Positions 1 to 10,195 of a stretch of 64,000 bases of DNA are shown here, piece after piece. The translations under genes were made by a program, and so were the position numbers. The stretch comes from Acanthochlamys bracteata (taxonomy: Eukaryota; Streptophyta; Magnoliopsida; Pandanales; Velloziaceae). The DNA lies in assembly GCA_019914995.1 (NCBI GenBank), contig CM034134.1:6642463-6706462 (forward strand), read 5' to 3'. The notes under the pieces are model-generated. The model made no database searches, was not told where the DNA came from, and was given only the letters and a program-made list of their open reading frames with translations. Numbering within the stretch: the first letter of the stretch is position 1; each line of letters starts with the position of its first letter.

Positions 1-836
1 GGTTAGAGTACACCACTTATTATGAAAATTTTCTGTCTTGAATCTTAATTCTTGGAGATGGACTAAACGCATAGCTATTGAAATTAATTCTTATGTTAAC
101 TAGTGATGAATGTGGTATTTGTTAGCTTGAACTTGTGATCATGAGTAGGTTAGAGAATTAATTTGCTCTCTTTGCCATTTTGAGATTTGAAGCTATGTAA
201 TGTTGGATTGAGAAGTTATATTGAACAATGACTATATACTAGAAATCTATTCCTAACTAGTGTCTCCGTAAAAGACATTGCACTAGTCAGGCTTATCCAG
301 TCGAAAAGAGCTACCTACAAGAAAGTGTGAAAGCTAGCCTCGAGTAATTTGGCCCTATGTACCACAATTATATAGGAGATAATCTATCAAGGAAGAGGGC
401 TACCTTCGTGATAGTGTAAAAGCTATCGACTGAGAAAAATAAAATAAAATAAAATAAAATAATAATGATATACCTGACTAAGTCCTGGACACGAAAGGGG
501 AATTCAGATACTAGTTAGTTTGACTTGCTTGATTTAAACTTCAATACTGAGATTACAAGAGTCGAATAGATCAAAATAGGCATTTGAGCTTATTGACCAT
601 CTAAGTACTTATATTAATGAGTTTTGCTTTCTTGTCTTAAATTATTTGCTTTCATCTGAACAAGTGTGTGTGTGATCGAGAAAATATAATTGGTTGTGCT
701 TTGGAAAACTTTCATGAGTTATGCATTCAATGACAGATCTGAATATAATGGTGTTATGAAATCCAACCAAGTTACATGAACATTAATATTTATTTTATTG
801 CTCGAAGGCGAACAAAAATCTAAGTGTGGGAGTATT
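1..836 (+). mobile_element. 3' internal end of an Athila/Tat-like Ty3/gypsy element, with PPT
   Basis: No open reading frame of note is present. The stretch ends with a run of the type found directly before the 3' LTR of plant Athila/Tat elements: a TTGCTCGAAGGCGAAC-like sequence, then the purine-rich AAGTGTGGGAGTATT (about 821-836), followed at once by TGATGTGC, which opens the LTR. A short (AAAAT)n tract lies near 445-470. This identifies the stretch as the untranslated 3' end of an element whose coding part lies left of the window. Family placement is from known Athila/Tat structure; the sequence itself carries no protein evidence. Confidence 0.6.
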
Positions 837-2253
837 TGATGTGCTCAAATATGTACATAATATCATGCACTTTTACATAGTATATGCTTATTTTTATATT
901 GAGAAACTAATAAAAAAGAACCTTAATTCTTTGTTTTTCTTAATTTTCAGCAATTTCGTGCAGTTTGAGAGTTATTTATGAAAATTTTACTTTTCTGTGG
1001 AGATTTTGTGAACGGCCATCTGGGATTAAAAGCCAAGACATTTAAGTTGGTCCATGAATTATTTCAGAATTTTATGGGCAACCATTTGATATGTATTCAC
1101 AGAAGAAGTTGAGATACGATGCAGACCCGAACATGTGCGTAGTTTCTGAAACGAGTACACTTGATGGCCTTTCCGATTTTTAAATGATGTGTGATATATG
1201 GTTGGAAACATAAGGCATTGATCTTAATTTTAAATATTTTAATTTATTTTTCTGCGGCCAAATAGATCCCAAACGGTGCAAACAAAACAGGTGGAGAGAG
1301 AGTCCAGATTAGCTTGGACTGCACCAACCTAATTATGGAAAGAAAAACTCTATGGTTTTAAATACCCAATTTTCGGATTTCCAAAGAGGGGGGAGATAGC
1401 AGGAAGTGGCGGCTCGTCTAAGGTTTATTTCTGGGATTCTTGCTGCTGGAACGGGGAGAAAGAAGGACGGAAGCACGGAACAAAGAAAAGAGACTGCAGT
1501 TCGCTCGACACCACTCTTTGTTCAGGGTTCTTTTGTTCTATCTCTCATGTTTCTCTTTATTTTGTTAGAACTGAAAGTTATGAGCTAAATTCCTCCTTGC
1601 TGGGGCTATGATGTAGCCTAACTATGATGATTTAATTGTTAATTTTATGCTATTCGAAGTTTTATAATTGTTTATTGAGTATTTATTACCGTGCTTAATG
1701 CTTTGGAGTATCTGGCCAATATTCAATCGATTTGAGATTCGTATTGAGACAGAGATGTGATGTATGAATTAGTCTTTGTGATGAATGCCGTGAATTGCAT
1801 AAGAGACAGAGATGTACTCTTATGGTTCATGCAGTTAATATAGGATGCCATAGAACTTAATTAGCTTTCTTCTATGTTAATTTACATAGAGATATAGTGA
1901 GTAATTGTATGAAAGTATTTTTGGTATAGCTTGAGAAAGTATATCAAAGAAATTAGGGTTTTCCAACTGTCAATAAATATTATAAACCTCGATAGCACGA
2001 ATACAGAGTTAAACTGGATTAGTTATAGTGAAATCAAATGCTCTAGCACTTAAGTTATTGAAATCTTACGAATGTTAGTTTTAGCTTGTTTTGTTTTTTC
2101 TTTAGTTTTAGCATTAACTCTTTTAGATCAATTGTTCAAATAATTCTGAAATTACTTATTTTCGGTACGTAATAAGTTAATCAATCCTCGTGGGAACGAT
2201 ACTTTTCTCATCATTGTATTACTTGTGCGACTCGTACACTTGCGATAGCAACA
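837..2253 (+). repeat. Long terminal repeat (3' LTR) of Athila-like element, copy 1
   Basis: About 1.4 kb starting TG and ending near GATAGCAACA. From 1041 onwards it aligns without large gaps to 9003-10195. Shared landmarks are the stretch near 1086-1101 (GTATTCACAG), TTTTTAAATGA, CAGTTCGCTC, GGGGCTATGATGTAGCC, GAGACAGAGATGT, and the end block CTCGTACACTTGCGATA. It is preceded by a PPT but not followed by a primer-binding site, so it is a 3' LTR and not the 5' LTR of the gag-pol element downstream. The two LTR copies differ at many sites, so both are old. The small ORF at 1406-1588 lies inside and is not supported as a gene. Confidence 0.75.
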
Positions 2254-3334
2254 TATACATGTGACCTTTAGGTTGATTCTTAGACTATTATTCAAGTTAA
2301 ATGAACTGTAGCTCAAGAAGTAGAGATTGCATTTGGGCTTCATTATTTTGTAGCTAATCACATAGCAATGAATGTTGAGAAAACTGCTAAGTTATTACTC
2401 ATTGTTTATGCCTTCAATTCATGCTATTTCTGTCTGACACATGCTTGCACTAATATGTGATTGTCGTGCATGTAGGATCTAAAATGCTTTGTCTTCTCTC
2501 TCATTTCTCTGCACTTCAAGATCAAGGCCATCTAGTCTTAAGTTGATAGCGTTTACTTGTTGTTCTATGAAAGGTGGCATTGCACAGGTAGAACTCAGAG
2601 TCTTGTACTAAATTTTAGTGTATGTTTATGTGCTCACATTATTTTCTACTTTTGTGTAGGGGTGATCGTCTATGGCTATACTATGTTGGGATTTTTGGGC
2701 ATTTAAGCAAGGAAGACTTATTAGTGTGCCTTGTATGATTGTTCTCAAAGGTTATCGGAAATTTGTGGAAGTTTTGGCGACTCTAGTAGATGGTCTTTTG
2801 GATCTGAAGTGAACCACGGTGGTTTGCAATTTAATGTATCTTAATGCTTTCTCTAACTTCTGTTATATTTGACAGTTTTGAGAGTTTGAAAATTTGTACT
2901 TGTGTTGTTTCCTCTTGAGGTCCAAGCAGTACAGGAGATGGATGGTTCCATGAATGCTTGGATTTAAGCCTAGGGTTCTTACCAAACTTAAAATATATAT
3001 ATTTTTTTCTCATCTTATTTTCTCGAGAAGTTACCATCTCTATACTCTGTATGTATGCAACCTTTGTCTAGGACATTTTAGTAAGCTAATAAGTTTCACT
3101 TTTTAGTGATTTCAGTTTGGTAGGGTTGTTGATATTAAAAACTTCTTGTGATTAGATCAAATATAGTTTCATCATGGGATTCAATGAGGATTCCACTTAA
3201 TTTGAATTTCACATCTTGCAGTGCTTTGGCATTTATGAGTTTCTCACTGGAAATTTCATCTTTCACCTACGTATATTGGAGATATTGCAGCTGTAAACAA
3301 ATTATGCTGCAGCCAAAATTTTGTTGAACCTCTA
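2254..3334. other. Stretch without recognisable gene
   Basis: About 1.1 kb between the Athila-like LTR and the PP2A B' fragment. No long ORF and no recognisable protein similarity in any frame. It is T-rich and intron-like in places and could be intron or flank carried along with the PP2A B' fragment, but nothing in the sequence proves this. Confidence 0.5.
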
Positions 3335-3700
3335 AAATTTTTTATAGGTTTGTATTTGAGACAGTATATTTTATAGGTTTGTATTTGAGACAGAGAAGCA
3401 CAGCGGAATTGCAGAGCTGTTGGAGGTGCTAGACAACATGGTTAATGGATTTGCATTGCTACTGAAGGAAGAACATAAGCTGTTCTTGGTCCGAGCATGG
3501 TTAATGGGTTTGCATTCCACTGCGCAAACCAAAATGCGCAGCTGCATTCCCCCCACAACTTTCCTACTGCATATGCAATTTGTTGAAAAGGACTCCAAGC
3601 TGGCAGACATTGTTGTTAGAGGCTTGTTAAAGTATTGGCATGTAACAAGGAGGTACTTTTTGTTGGGGAACTTGATGAGGTGCTTGATTGATTGATGAAG
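3335..3700 (+). pseudogene. PP2A regulatory subunit B' (B56) pseudogene fragment
   Basis: Reading from about 3335, the frame gives [20 protein letters not shown], then [18 protein letters not shown], and further on [21 protein letters not shown]. This is the conserved core of the plant B56/B' regulatory subunit of protein phosphatase 2A, whose HEAT-like repeats bind the A/C core enzyme and choose substrates. Only about 115 codons of a roughly 500-residue family are present. The middle part (about 3505-3570), where the family has an LHKPK-like stretch, is scrambled. Near 3655-3690 the family pattern (VGELDEVLD) continues in a shifted frame and ends in stops. The FYRFVFE codons sit in a 28-bp stretch duplicated in tandem (about 3337-3392). 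There is no start codon, upstream domain or 3' half, so it cannot make a working subunit. The identification is confident; whether the surrounding DNA came from the same locus is not known. Confidence 0.8.
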
Positions 3701-3733
3701 AAGAAGAAGAAGAAGCTCTGAAGAAGAAGAAAT
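3697..3733 (+). repeat. GAA microsatellite
   Basis: Run of GAA triplets interrupted by GCTCT, directly after the PP2A B' fragment. Confidence 0.8.
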
Positions 3734-3779
3734 AACAGTAATCGAAGTAGAATTGATGTGCAGAATTTTTTCAGCGAGA

Positions 3780-4017
3780 ATAGAGAGAATCATAAAAAGG
3801 ATATTTTAGACATTTTGTAAAATTTATTCTTACTTATTCTTCGCTACCAAACAAGCATAAATATTTATTCTTCATTACTCTTATTGATAGATCCAAACAA
3901 GACGAGATTAAATTATTACTCTTACTCTCATTTCCACTTTAATAATCTTCTCTTGTTTAATCTTACTCTTATTTTCTCTTACTTATTACTCGTCTATCCA
4001 AACATACTGTTAAGGGT
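3780..4017. repeat. Pyrimidine-rich, MITE-like short repeat
   Basis: Low-complexity stretch of TTACTCTTA/TTATTCTT words with three spaced CCAAACA-type words (about 3848, 3894 and 3990). It separates the PP2A B' fragment from the gag remnant. Such composition with CCAAACA near the edges is seen in small plant MITEs, but I find no clean terminal inverted repeat or target duplication, so the class stays open. Confidence 0.3.
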
Positions 4018-5240
4018 TATGCCATGCATACTATCAATGGTGCCCGATCAAGTATTAGACATCCAGCAATTTAAGCGAACAACTTTGCGATCAAGCTCAC
4101 AATCATCCAAATGATCCAAACTTGTCCAATTCAATGGCTTGCCCAACAACGACCCACACGCTCACAATGCTGATTTTATTGAAATTTGTGACACTTTCAA
4201 GTGTAATGGCATTTCGGATAATGCTATAAGGTTAAAGACTATTTCCATTTTCATTGAGTGACAAGGCAAAAGAATGGTTGAATTCATTTCTTCCCAACAC
4301 CATTACAATTTTAAAGACATTAGCACAAAAATTCTTAATCAAGTTCTTCCCTACTACAAAGACGGTGAAGATGAGGAACGACATCACTACCTTTACTTAA
4401 TTTGATATGGGAAAGGTATAAAGACATGTTAAGAAAGTGCCTTCACCACGGCTTGCCAAAGTGGCTGCAAGTCCAAACATTCTACAATGGATTGAGTTGC
4501 ACAACTAGGACAATTATTGATGCCGCAGCGGGTGGAGCGCTGATGAGTAAAACACAAGATGAACCCGTGGAGGAAATGGTGACAAATAACTAGCAATGGC
4601 ATTGAGAACATTCGACGACAAAATAAGCAGTAGTAGTACACCAAGTTGATGGTGTTGCTGAATTGAATGCACAAATGAAGGCGCTGTCCAAATAGCTCGG
4701 AAGCTTAATCGGTAAAGTAATTCAAACGCCTAGTCATGTTTGTGAACTACGTGGAGAAGGTCATGCTAGTGTTCATTACCAAGTCGGACGCTCATTCTCA
4801 CCATCTCCTGCGGAACAAGTGCAATGGGTGTCTAATGTTAATCGGTAATCAAACAGTCCATATTCCAACGCATACAATCCAGGTTGGCGAGATCATCCAA
4901 ATGTTTCGTGGAAAAATCATCAAAACATAGCTATAAACCTCCCCGGATTTCAGTAGCTGTCAGTGAATAAAACACCACTTGAAGATGACCTTGCCCAATT
5001 CGTTGCCAAAACAGAATCAACATTGCAAAATCAAACTGCTTCTATCTGAAACCTTGACGTGCAAATGAGTTAAATGACAAGCTTGTTATCTGGAAGACCG
5101 CAAAGTTCTTTGCCAAGCATCACTGATGTAAATCCTAAGGAGCAAGTGCATGCAATTGCACTTCAAAGTGGGAAGGTTCTCTAAATGATGGCAGTCAACA
5201 GCAAACTGAACTAGAACATCAACAGTAAGGAGTTAAGAGA
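4018..5240 (+). pseudogene. Athila-like gag remnant
   Basis: The plus-strand frames encode a retrotransposon gag core: NNDPHAHNADFIEICDTFK near 4150-4200, an EWLNSFLPNTI-like patch near 4275, and ERYKDMLRKCLHHGLPKWLQ at about 4408-4467, then FYNGLSCTTRTIIDAAAGGA and LMSKTQDE up to 4560. These are hallmarks of the gag of plant Athila/Tat elements, which packages the element RNA in virus-like particles. At least three frameshifts and several stops break it. The largest open piece is 4402-4593. Downstream to about 5240 only scattered similarity remains. Confidence 0.8.
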
Positions 5241-5399
5241 AAATTCTAAATTATTTTCATCTAGTCACCTGCTGGAGTAGAACAGCAAGGAATCACCAGA
5301 GAATGCCACTAATCAGCCAAAGAAGAAAGCCCAGAGTTTGCACAACACCAAACAACAGCACCGACCAAGTCTTACGTGCCACCGATTCCATTTCCTCAA

Positions 5400-6115
5400 T
5401 GCCTTAGAAAGAACAAATTAGATTAGTTAAGCAATTCTCTAAATTTCAAAGTGTTTAAAAAATTACATATTAACATTCCTTTTACAGATGCATTGGAACA
5501 AATTCCAAGCTATATAAAGTTCATGAAAGAGATTTTGTCCAACAACAAAAACTTGAGAACTATGAATGGTGACGCTAACCGAGGATGTACAGCTATCTTG
5601 CAAAACAAGTTGCCACCATAGTTATAAAATCCATTGAGTTTTACTATACCTTACACTATTAGAAACTCTCATTTTGAAAAATCTTTATGTGATTTAGGTG
5701 CATTACTATACCTTAATGCCATTTTCTATTTACAGAAAGTAGGATTGGGAGAAGTAAAGGTAACCAAAATTTTTCTTCAATAGGCGGATTGATCTGTTAA
5801 GCATTCAAGAGGAATACTTGACGATGTGCTAGTGAAAGTGGATAAATTCATGTTTCCCGCTGATTTTATTGTATTAGATATGGAAAAAGACAGAGGCATA
5901 CTAATTATTCTTGGTCGATCATCCCTCGCCACCGGAAAAATATTAATTGATGTGCAGCAAGGGAAGCTAATTCTGTGAGTACAAAATGAGCAAGTCCCCT
6001 TTAATGTATTTGAAACAATGGAGTGTATATCAGACAATAATGATTGTTTGCGAATAGACCTTGTTGACCGAATGGTGGCTAACACAGCCAAGGTGGACCA
6101 TCTAATTGACTCTTT
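5400..6115 (+). pseudogene. Athila-like protease region remnant
   Basis: After a linker reading INIPFTDALEQIPSYIKFMK (about 5470-5530), the catalytic neighbourhood of the aspartic protease is seen as CDLGALLYLNAI at 5688-5723. In this family the triad is DLG or DSG, and the aspartate is kept here. It continues as FMFPADFIVLDMEKDRGILI (about 5848-5910) and a GRSSLATG patch, the usual far end of the retropepsin domain. Stops at about 5622, 5786 and 5977 show decay. Confidence 0.7.
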
Positions 6116-6599
6116 AGCAGCTTCTATTATCTAATTTGAATCTTCTAAAACTGAAAGCAAAGAGATTAGATAATATGCTTGTTACCTGCAAGCTGCACCG
6201 CCTATTGGAGGACGACTGAAATTTGAGGACCTAGGGAAACGCTCTAGTAGGAGAGCTCTATCCATGAGACGCATCCAGTACTTGAGCTTAAACCGTTACC
6301 TTCATATCTAAGGTACACATACTTGGGTGAAAATTAATCACTTCCTGTTATTATTTCAGCTTCATAGAGTGATTTGGAGGAGGAAAAGTTGTTTTGGATT
6401 TTGAAAGATTATAAGTCTGCATTGGGATGGTCCACTGCTGATATTAAGGGCTTAAGCCCTTCAATTTGCATGCGTAAGATCTTGATGGAAGAAACTTACA
6501 AGCCTGCAATTAAAAATCAACGGCGGTTGAATCCAAACATGAAGGAGGTGATCATAACAAAAGTTCTGAAATCACATAAAGCAGGAACTATTTATTTGA

Positions 6600-7400
6600 T
6601 CTTCCGATAGCTCATGGGTGAGTCCTGTGCAAATTATACCCAAAAAAAGGAGTAATTACAGTAGTAAAGAATAATAACAACACGTTCATTCCTACAAGAA
6701 CTGTCACAGGATGGCGGGTATGCGTTGATTACCGTAAGCTGAATGATGCCATTTGGAAAATCACTTTCCATTAGCTTTCATTGATCAAATGTTAGAGAGA
6801 CTTGCTAGTCATTCACATTATTGTTTCTTGGATGGATATTCAAGTTACAATTAAATTCCAGTAGCACCGGAAGATCAAGAAAAAACCCCTTTTATATGTC
6901 CGCATGGACTTTTGGATGATGCCTTTTGGCCTATGCAATGCGCCGACCACTTTCCAAAGATGTATGATAGCAAATTTTTTTTTATATGGTGAATAGATTC
7001 ATTGAGATTTTTATGGATGACTTCTCAGTGTTTGGATCTTCTTTTGATAACTGTATAAGAAATTTGGCTTCAGCTTTGCAATGATATGAGGAAACTAATT
7101 TAATTTTGAATTGGGAGAAATGACACTTTATGGTGCTTAAAGGTATTGTTTTAGGACATCGCATTTCAGCCAAGGGAATAGAAATTGATCAAGCAAAGGT
7201 AAAAGTGATTGCAAAGTTACTACCACCCACTTCAGTGAGAGCAGTGAAAACCTTTCTTTGGTATGCTAGTTTTTATTGCCGATTCATCAATGATTTTTCA
7301 AAGATAACAAAGCCCTTATGCAACCTCCTACTCAAGGATACGCCATTTATTCTGAGGAGTGATTCCAAGCTTTTAACACTGTAAAATAGAAGCTAATTTC
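6600..7400 (+). pseudogene. Athila-like reverse transcriptase remnant
   Basis: Order of RT motifs: WRVCVDYRKLNDA (about 6715-6755), MPFGLCNAPTTFQRCM (6918-6965), then the catalytic box as FMDD within IEIFMDDFSVFGSSFD (7001-7048). After a stop, GHRISAKGIEIDQAKVKVIA and the thumb region KITKPLCNLLLKDTPF reach about 7355. FMDD in place of YxDD is usual for this branch. Frameshifts near 6765, 6870 and 6970 and stops near 7084 and 7120 mean no complete enzyme. The active-site aspartates themselves are intact. Confidence 0.85.
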
Positions 7401-7802
7401 AGGCATACCATTATACCACCGGTTTGGGATTTGCTTTTGAAATCATGTGCAATGCTAGTGACTATGTTGTTGGAGCAGTTTTGGGGCAGTGAAAGAATAA
7501 AGTATTTCATGCTATCTATTATGCAAGCTGAACCTTAACATATGCCCAAATAAATTATGCAACTACAGAGAATGAGCTTCTAGCTACTGTGTTCGCTTTT
7601 GAAATTTTTTTGATCATATTTGGTTTGCTCCAAAGTAATAGTCTACACTGACCACTCAGCTCTCAAGTATTTAGTAACAAAGCAAAACGCTAAACCAAGA
7701 CTCATTCGATGGGTATTTTTGCTGCAAGAATGTGATTTGAAAAATCTGAGAAGAAAGGGTTTTGAAAATCAAGTAGCGGATCACTTATCTCATATAGAAT
7801 AA
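7400..7802 (+). pseudogene. Athila-like RNase H remnant
   Basis: The region encodes CNASDYVVGAVLGQ near 7450-7490 and continues through NYATTENELLATVFAFEIFF (about 7554-7613). The last piece, open from 7620 to 7802, reads [20 protein letters not shown] and ends VADHLSHIE. This is the Ty3/gypsy RNase H fold that degrades the RNA strand during reverse transcription. It is broken by stops near 7382, 7491 and 7531 and by a small frameshift near 7615. Confidence 0.8.
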
Positions 7803-7979
7803 GAAGAACAAGGTGAAGAAGCTACCACTACAATTACTTAAGCATTCCCTGATGAACAACTATTTTATGTCGTGGTACAGATGCTCCACGGTATGCAGAT
7901 TACGTGAATTACTTGGCCGGCAACATAATTCCTCCAGATCTATCCTATAAACAAAATAAAAAGAAGTTCTTGATGTTAA

Positions 7980-9002
7980 GCACTACTTTGGAAGGTCCAA
8001 CCCTATGCAAAAGTTGTTAAGATCAGACCATAAAAAAATGTGTTACTAGAAGAGGAGATGGGAAGCATCTTGAAGCATTGTCACTCATCGAGATATGGAG
8101 GTCACTTTTAGTGGAACAAAAACAATGGCAAATGTACTACAATCAGGTTTTTACTAGCCTTCTTTATTTTGAGATGCACATACATTTGTTGTTGCTTGTG
8201 ATCAATGCCAAAGAACGGAAAGTATCTCAAGAAAGAATGAGATGCCACTTAATAATATTCCAGAGGTTGAATTGTTTGATGTATGGAGAATAGACTTCAT
8301 GGACCGTTTCCTTCTTCTTTTTCTAATAAATACATGTTAGTCGCTGTCGACTATGTATCCAAGTGGGTGGAGGTTGTGGCATTACCTACAAATGACAGTA
8401 AGGTTGTGGTGAATCTCCTATGGAAATACATTTTTACTCATTCGGAATCATTAGTGATCAAGGTACACACTTTTTTAATTATCAATTTGAATCTCTACGA
8501 AGGAAATATGGTGTCAGGAATCGAGTAGCCACTGCTAATCATCCCAAACTACTGGGCAAGTTAAAGTTTCAAGCCGATAATTGAAGTGCATACTTGAGAA
8601 AATAGTGAAGACTTCAAGGAAAGATTGGTCAAAGAAATTAGACGATGCATTATGGGCTTATCGCACAGCATTCAAAACTCCAATTGGAATGTCCCCGTAT
8701 TGCTTACTGTTTCAGAAAGCTTCCCATCACCAATGGAACTGGAGCTTCGAGCATATTAGGTAGTGAAGCAATTGAATTTGGACATCCAAGAAACATGAGA
8801 GAAAAATTTGTTGTAGTTGAATGAAATTGACGAATTTCGACAAGAAACTTATGAAAACGCTAGAATTTACAAGGAAAAACCAAGGCCCGACATGACAAGA
8901 ACATATTAAGAAACTAGTTCACATGTGGACAACAAGTTGTGCTATACAACTCATGATTACGTTTATTACCTGTAAAGCTTAAATCAAGATGGTTTGGACC
9001 AT
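7980..9002 (+). pseudogene. Athila-like integrase remnant
   Basis: The second half of the HHCC zinc-binding domain is visible as ACDQC (8194-8208). The catalytic core follows with [11 protein letters not shown] (about 8278-8310), then, in another frame, [20 protein letters not shown] (about 8328-8387), the region of the second acidic residue. [20 protein letters not shown] (about 8654-8713) marks the core's end. A final KSRWFGP patch at about 8980-9000 is the C-terminal DNA-binding part. The frame is broken repeatedly. Just after KSRWFGP the sequence becomes LTR. Confidence 0.8.
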
Positions 9003-10195
9003 TGAAGTTGGTTCATAACTTTTACCAGAATTTTCTGGCCAACTAATTGATACATATTCACAGATGAATTTGACATCCAGTTGAGAACCAAATCGTGTGT
9101 GCACTATTTAGGAATAAGTAAAGTTTAAGGCCATCCCAATTTTTAAATGACATGTGCAATATATGGTTGAAAATATTATATATATATATAAGATAGTTAG
9201 AAGGACAATAGACTCCAAAATAGCACATACAACTTGGTGGATAAACCGTTCGGATTGGCTGACACTGCACCTAACTATTTTTGGAAAGAATAATCATATG
9301 ATTTAAAAACTCAATTTTTGGATTTCCTAGGGAGGCAGCAACATGGCAGAGCATAGGCATCTCATCTAGGATTTATTACTTGAGTTCTTGCGGTTGGAAT
9401 AGAGAGAACGACGAAGGAGAGCAAGGAGCATGGAGAAGAGATGGCAGTTCGCTCAACAACACTCTTTGTTCTGAGTTCTTTTGTTCTATCTCTCATGTTT
9501 CTCTCTGTTTTGTTAGATTTGAAAACTATGAACTAAATTCGTCTTTGCTGGGGCTATGATGTAGCCTAGCTATGATGATTTAATTTTTAATTCTATGTTA
9601 TTCGAAGTTTTAATTACTTGTTGAGCATTCATTATCGTGCTTAATATTTTTGAGTATTTGAACAATATTTAATTAATTTGAGATTCATATTTAGACAGAG
9701 ATGTGATGTATGGATTAGTCTTTGTAATGAATGCCATGAATTGCATGAGAGACAGAGATGTACTCTTCTGGCTCGTGTAGTTAATCTAAGATGCCATAGA
9801 ACTTAATGAGTTTTCTTATATGTTAATTCACATAGAGACATAGTGAATTATTGCATGCAATTAATTTGGTATAGTTTGAGAAAGTATATCAAAGAGAATA
9901 GGGTTTTCCAACTGTTACTGAAGATTATAATCTTCCATAGCATGAAAACGGAATTGAATTGGATTAGTTATGGTAAAATCAAATGCCCTAACGCTTGTAT
10001 CATTGAAATCTCATAGGTGTTAGTTTTAGTATGTTTTGTTTCTTTAGTTTTAGCATTCACTCTTTTAAATCGATTGTTCAAATAATTCTAAAATTAGTTA
10101 TTTTTGGTACTTAATAAGTTAATCAATCCTCCTGGAAACAATTCTTTTCTCATCGTTGTATTACTTGTGCGACTCTTACACTTGCGATAACAACA
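9003..10195 (+). repeat. 5'-truncated LTR of Athila-like element, copy 2
   Basis: Aligns with 1041-2253, from TGAAGTTGGTTCATAAC to the end block TTACACTTGCGATAACAACA. It lacks the first ~200 bp of the other copy, and no PPT stands before it. Contains a TATATATATA tract near 9178-9190 absent from copy 1. The flank after 10195 belongs to another repeat family also seen at 25.43 kb, so this is the right end of the insertion. Confidence 0.8.

Larger units (their letters stand above)
4018..10195 (+). mobile_element. Degenerate Athila-like Ty3/gypsy retrotransposon, copy 2
   Basis: Gag, protease, reverse transcriptase, RNase H and integrase remnants follow in the Ty3/gypsy order on the plus strand, ending in a truncated LTR. 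No 5' LTR or primer-binding site is found before gag; PP2A B' and MITE-like sequence lie there instead. Between integrase and LTR the env-like region, PPT and the first ~200 bp of the LTR are missing: pol runs directly into LTR sequence near 9003. Stop codons and frameshifts are frequent in every domain, so the copy is dead. The ordering and the residues of RT and RNase H point to the Athila/Tat branch. Confidence 0.85.

Noticed and set aside
3371..3793. 140-codon minus-strand frame
   Set aside because: Antisense shadow of the PP2A B' fragment and the GAA run; Leu/Ser-rich from reverse-read GAA and similar codons.
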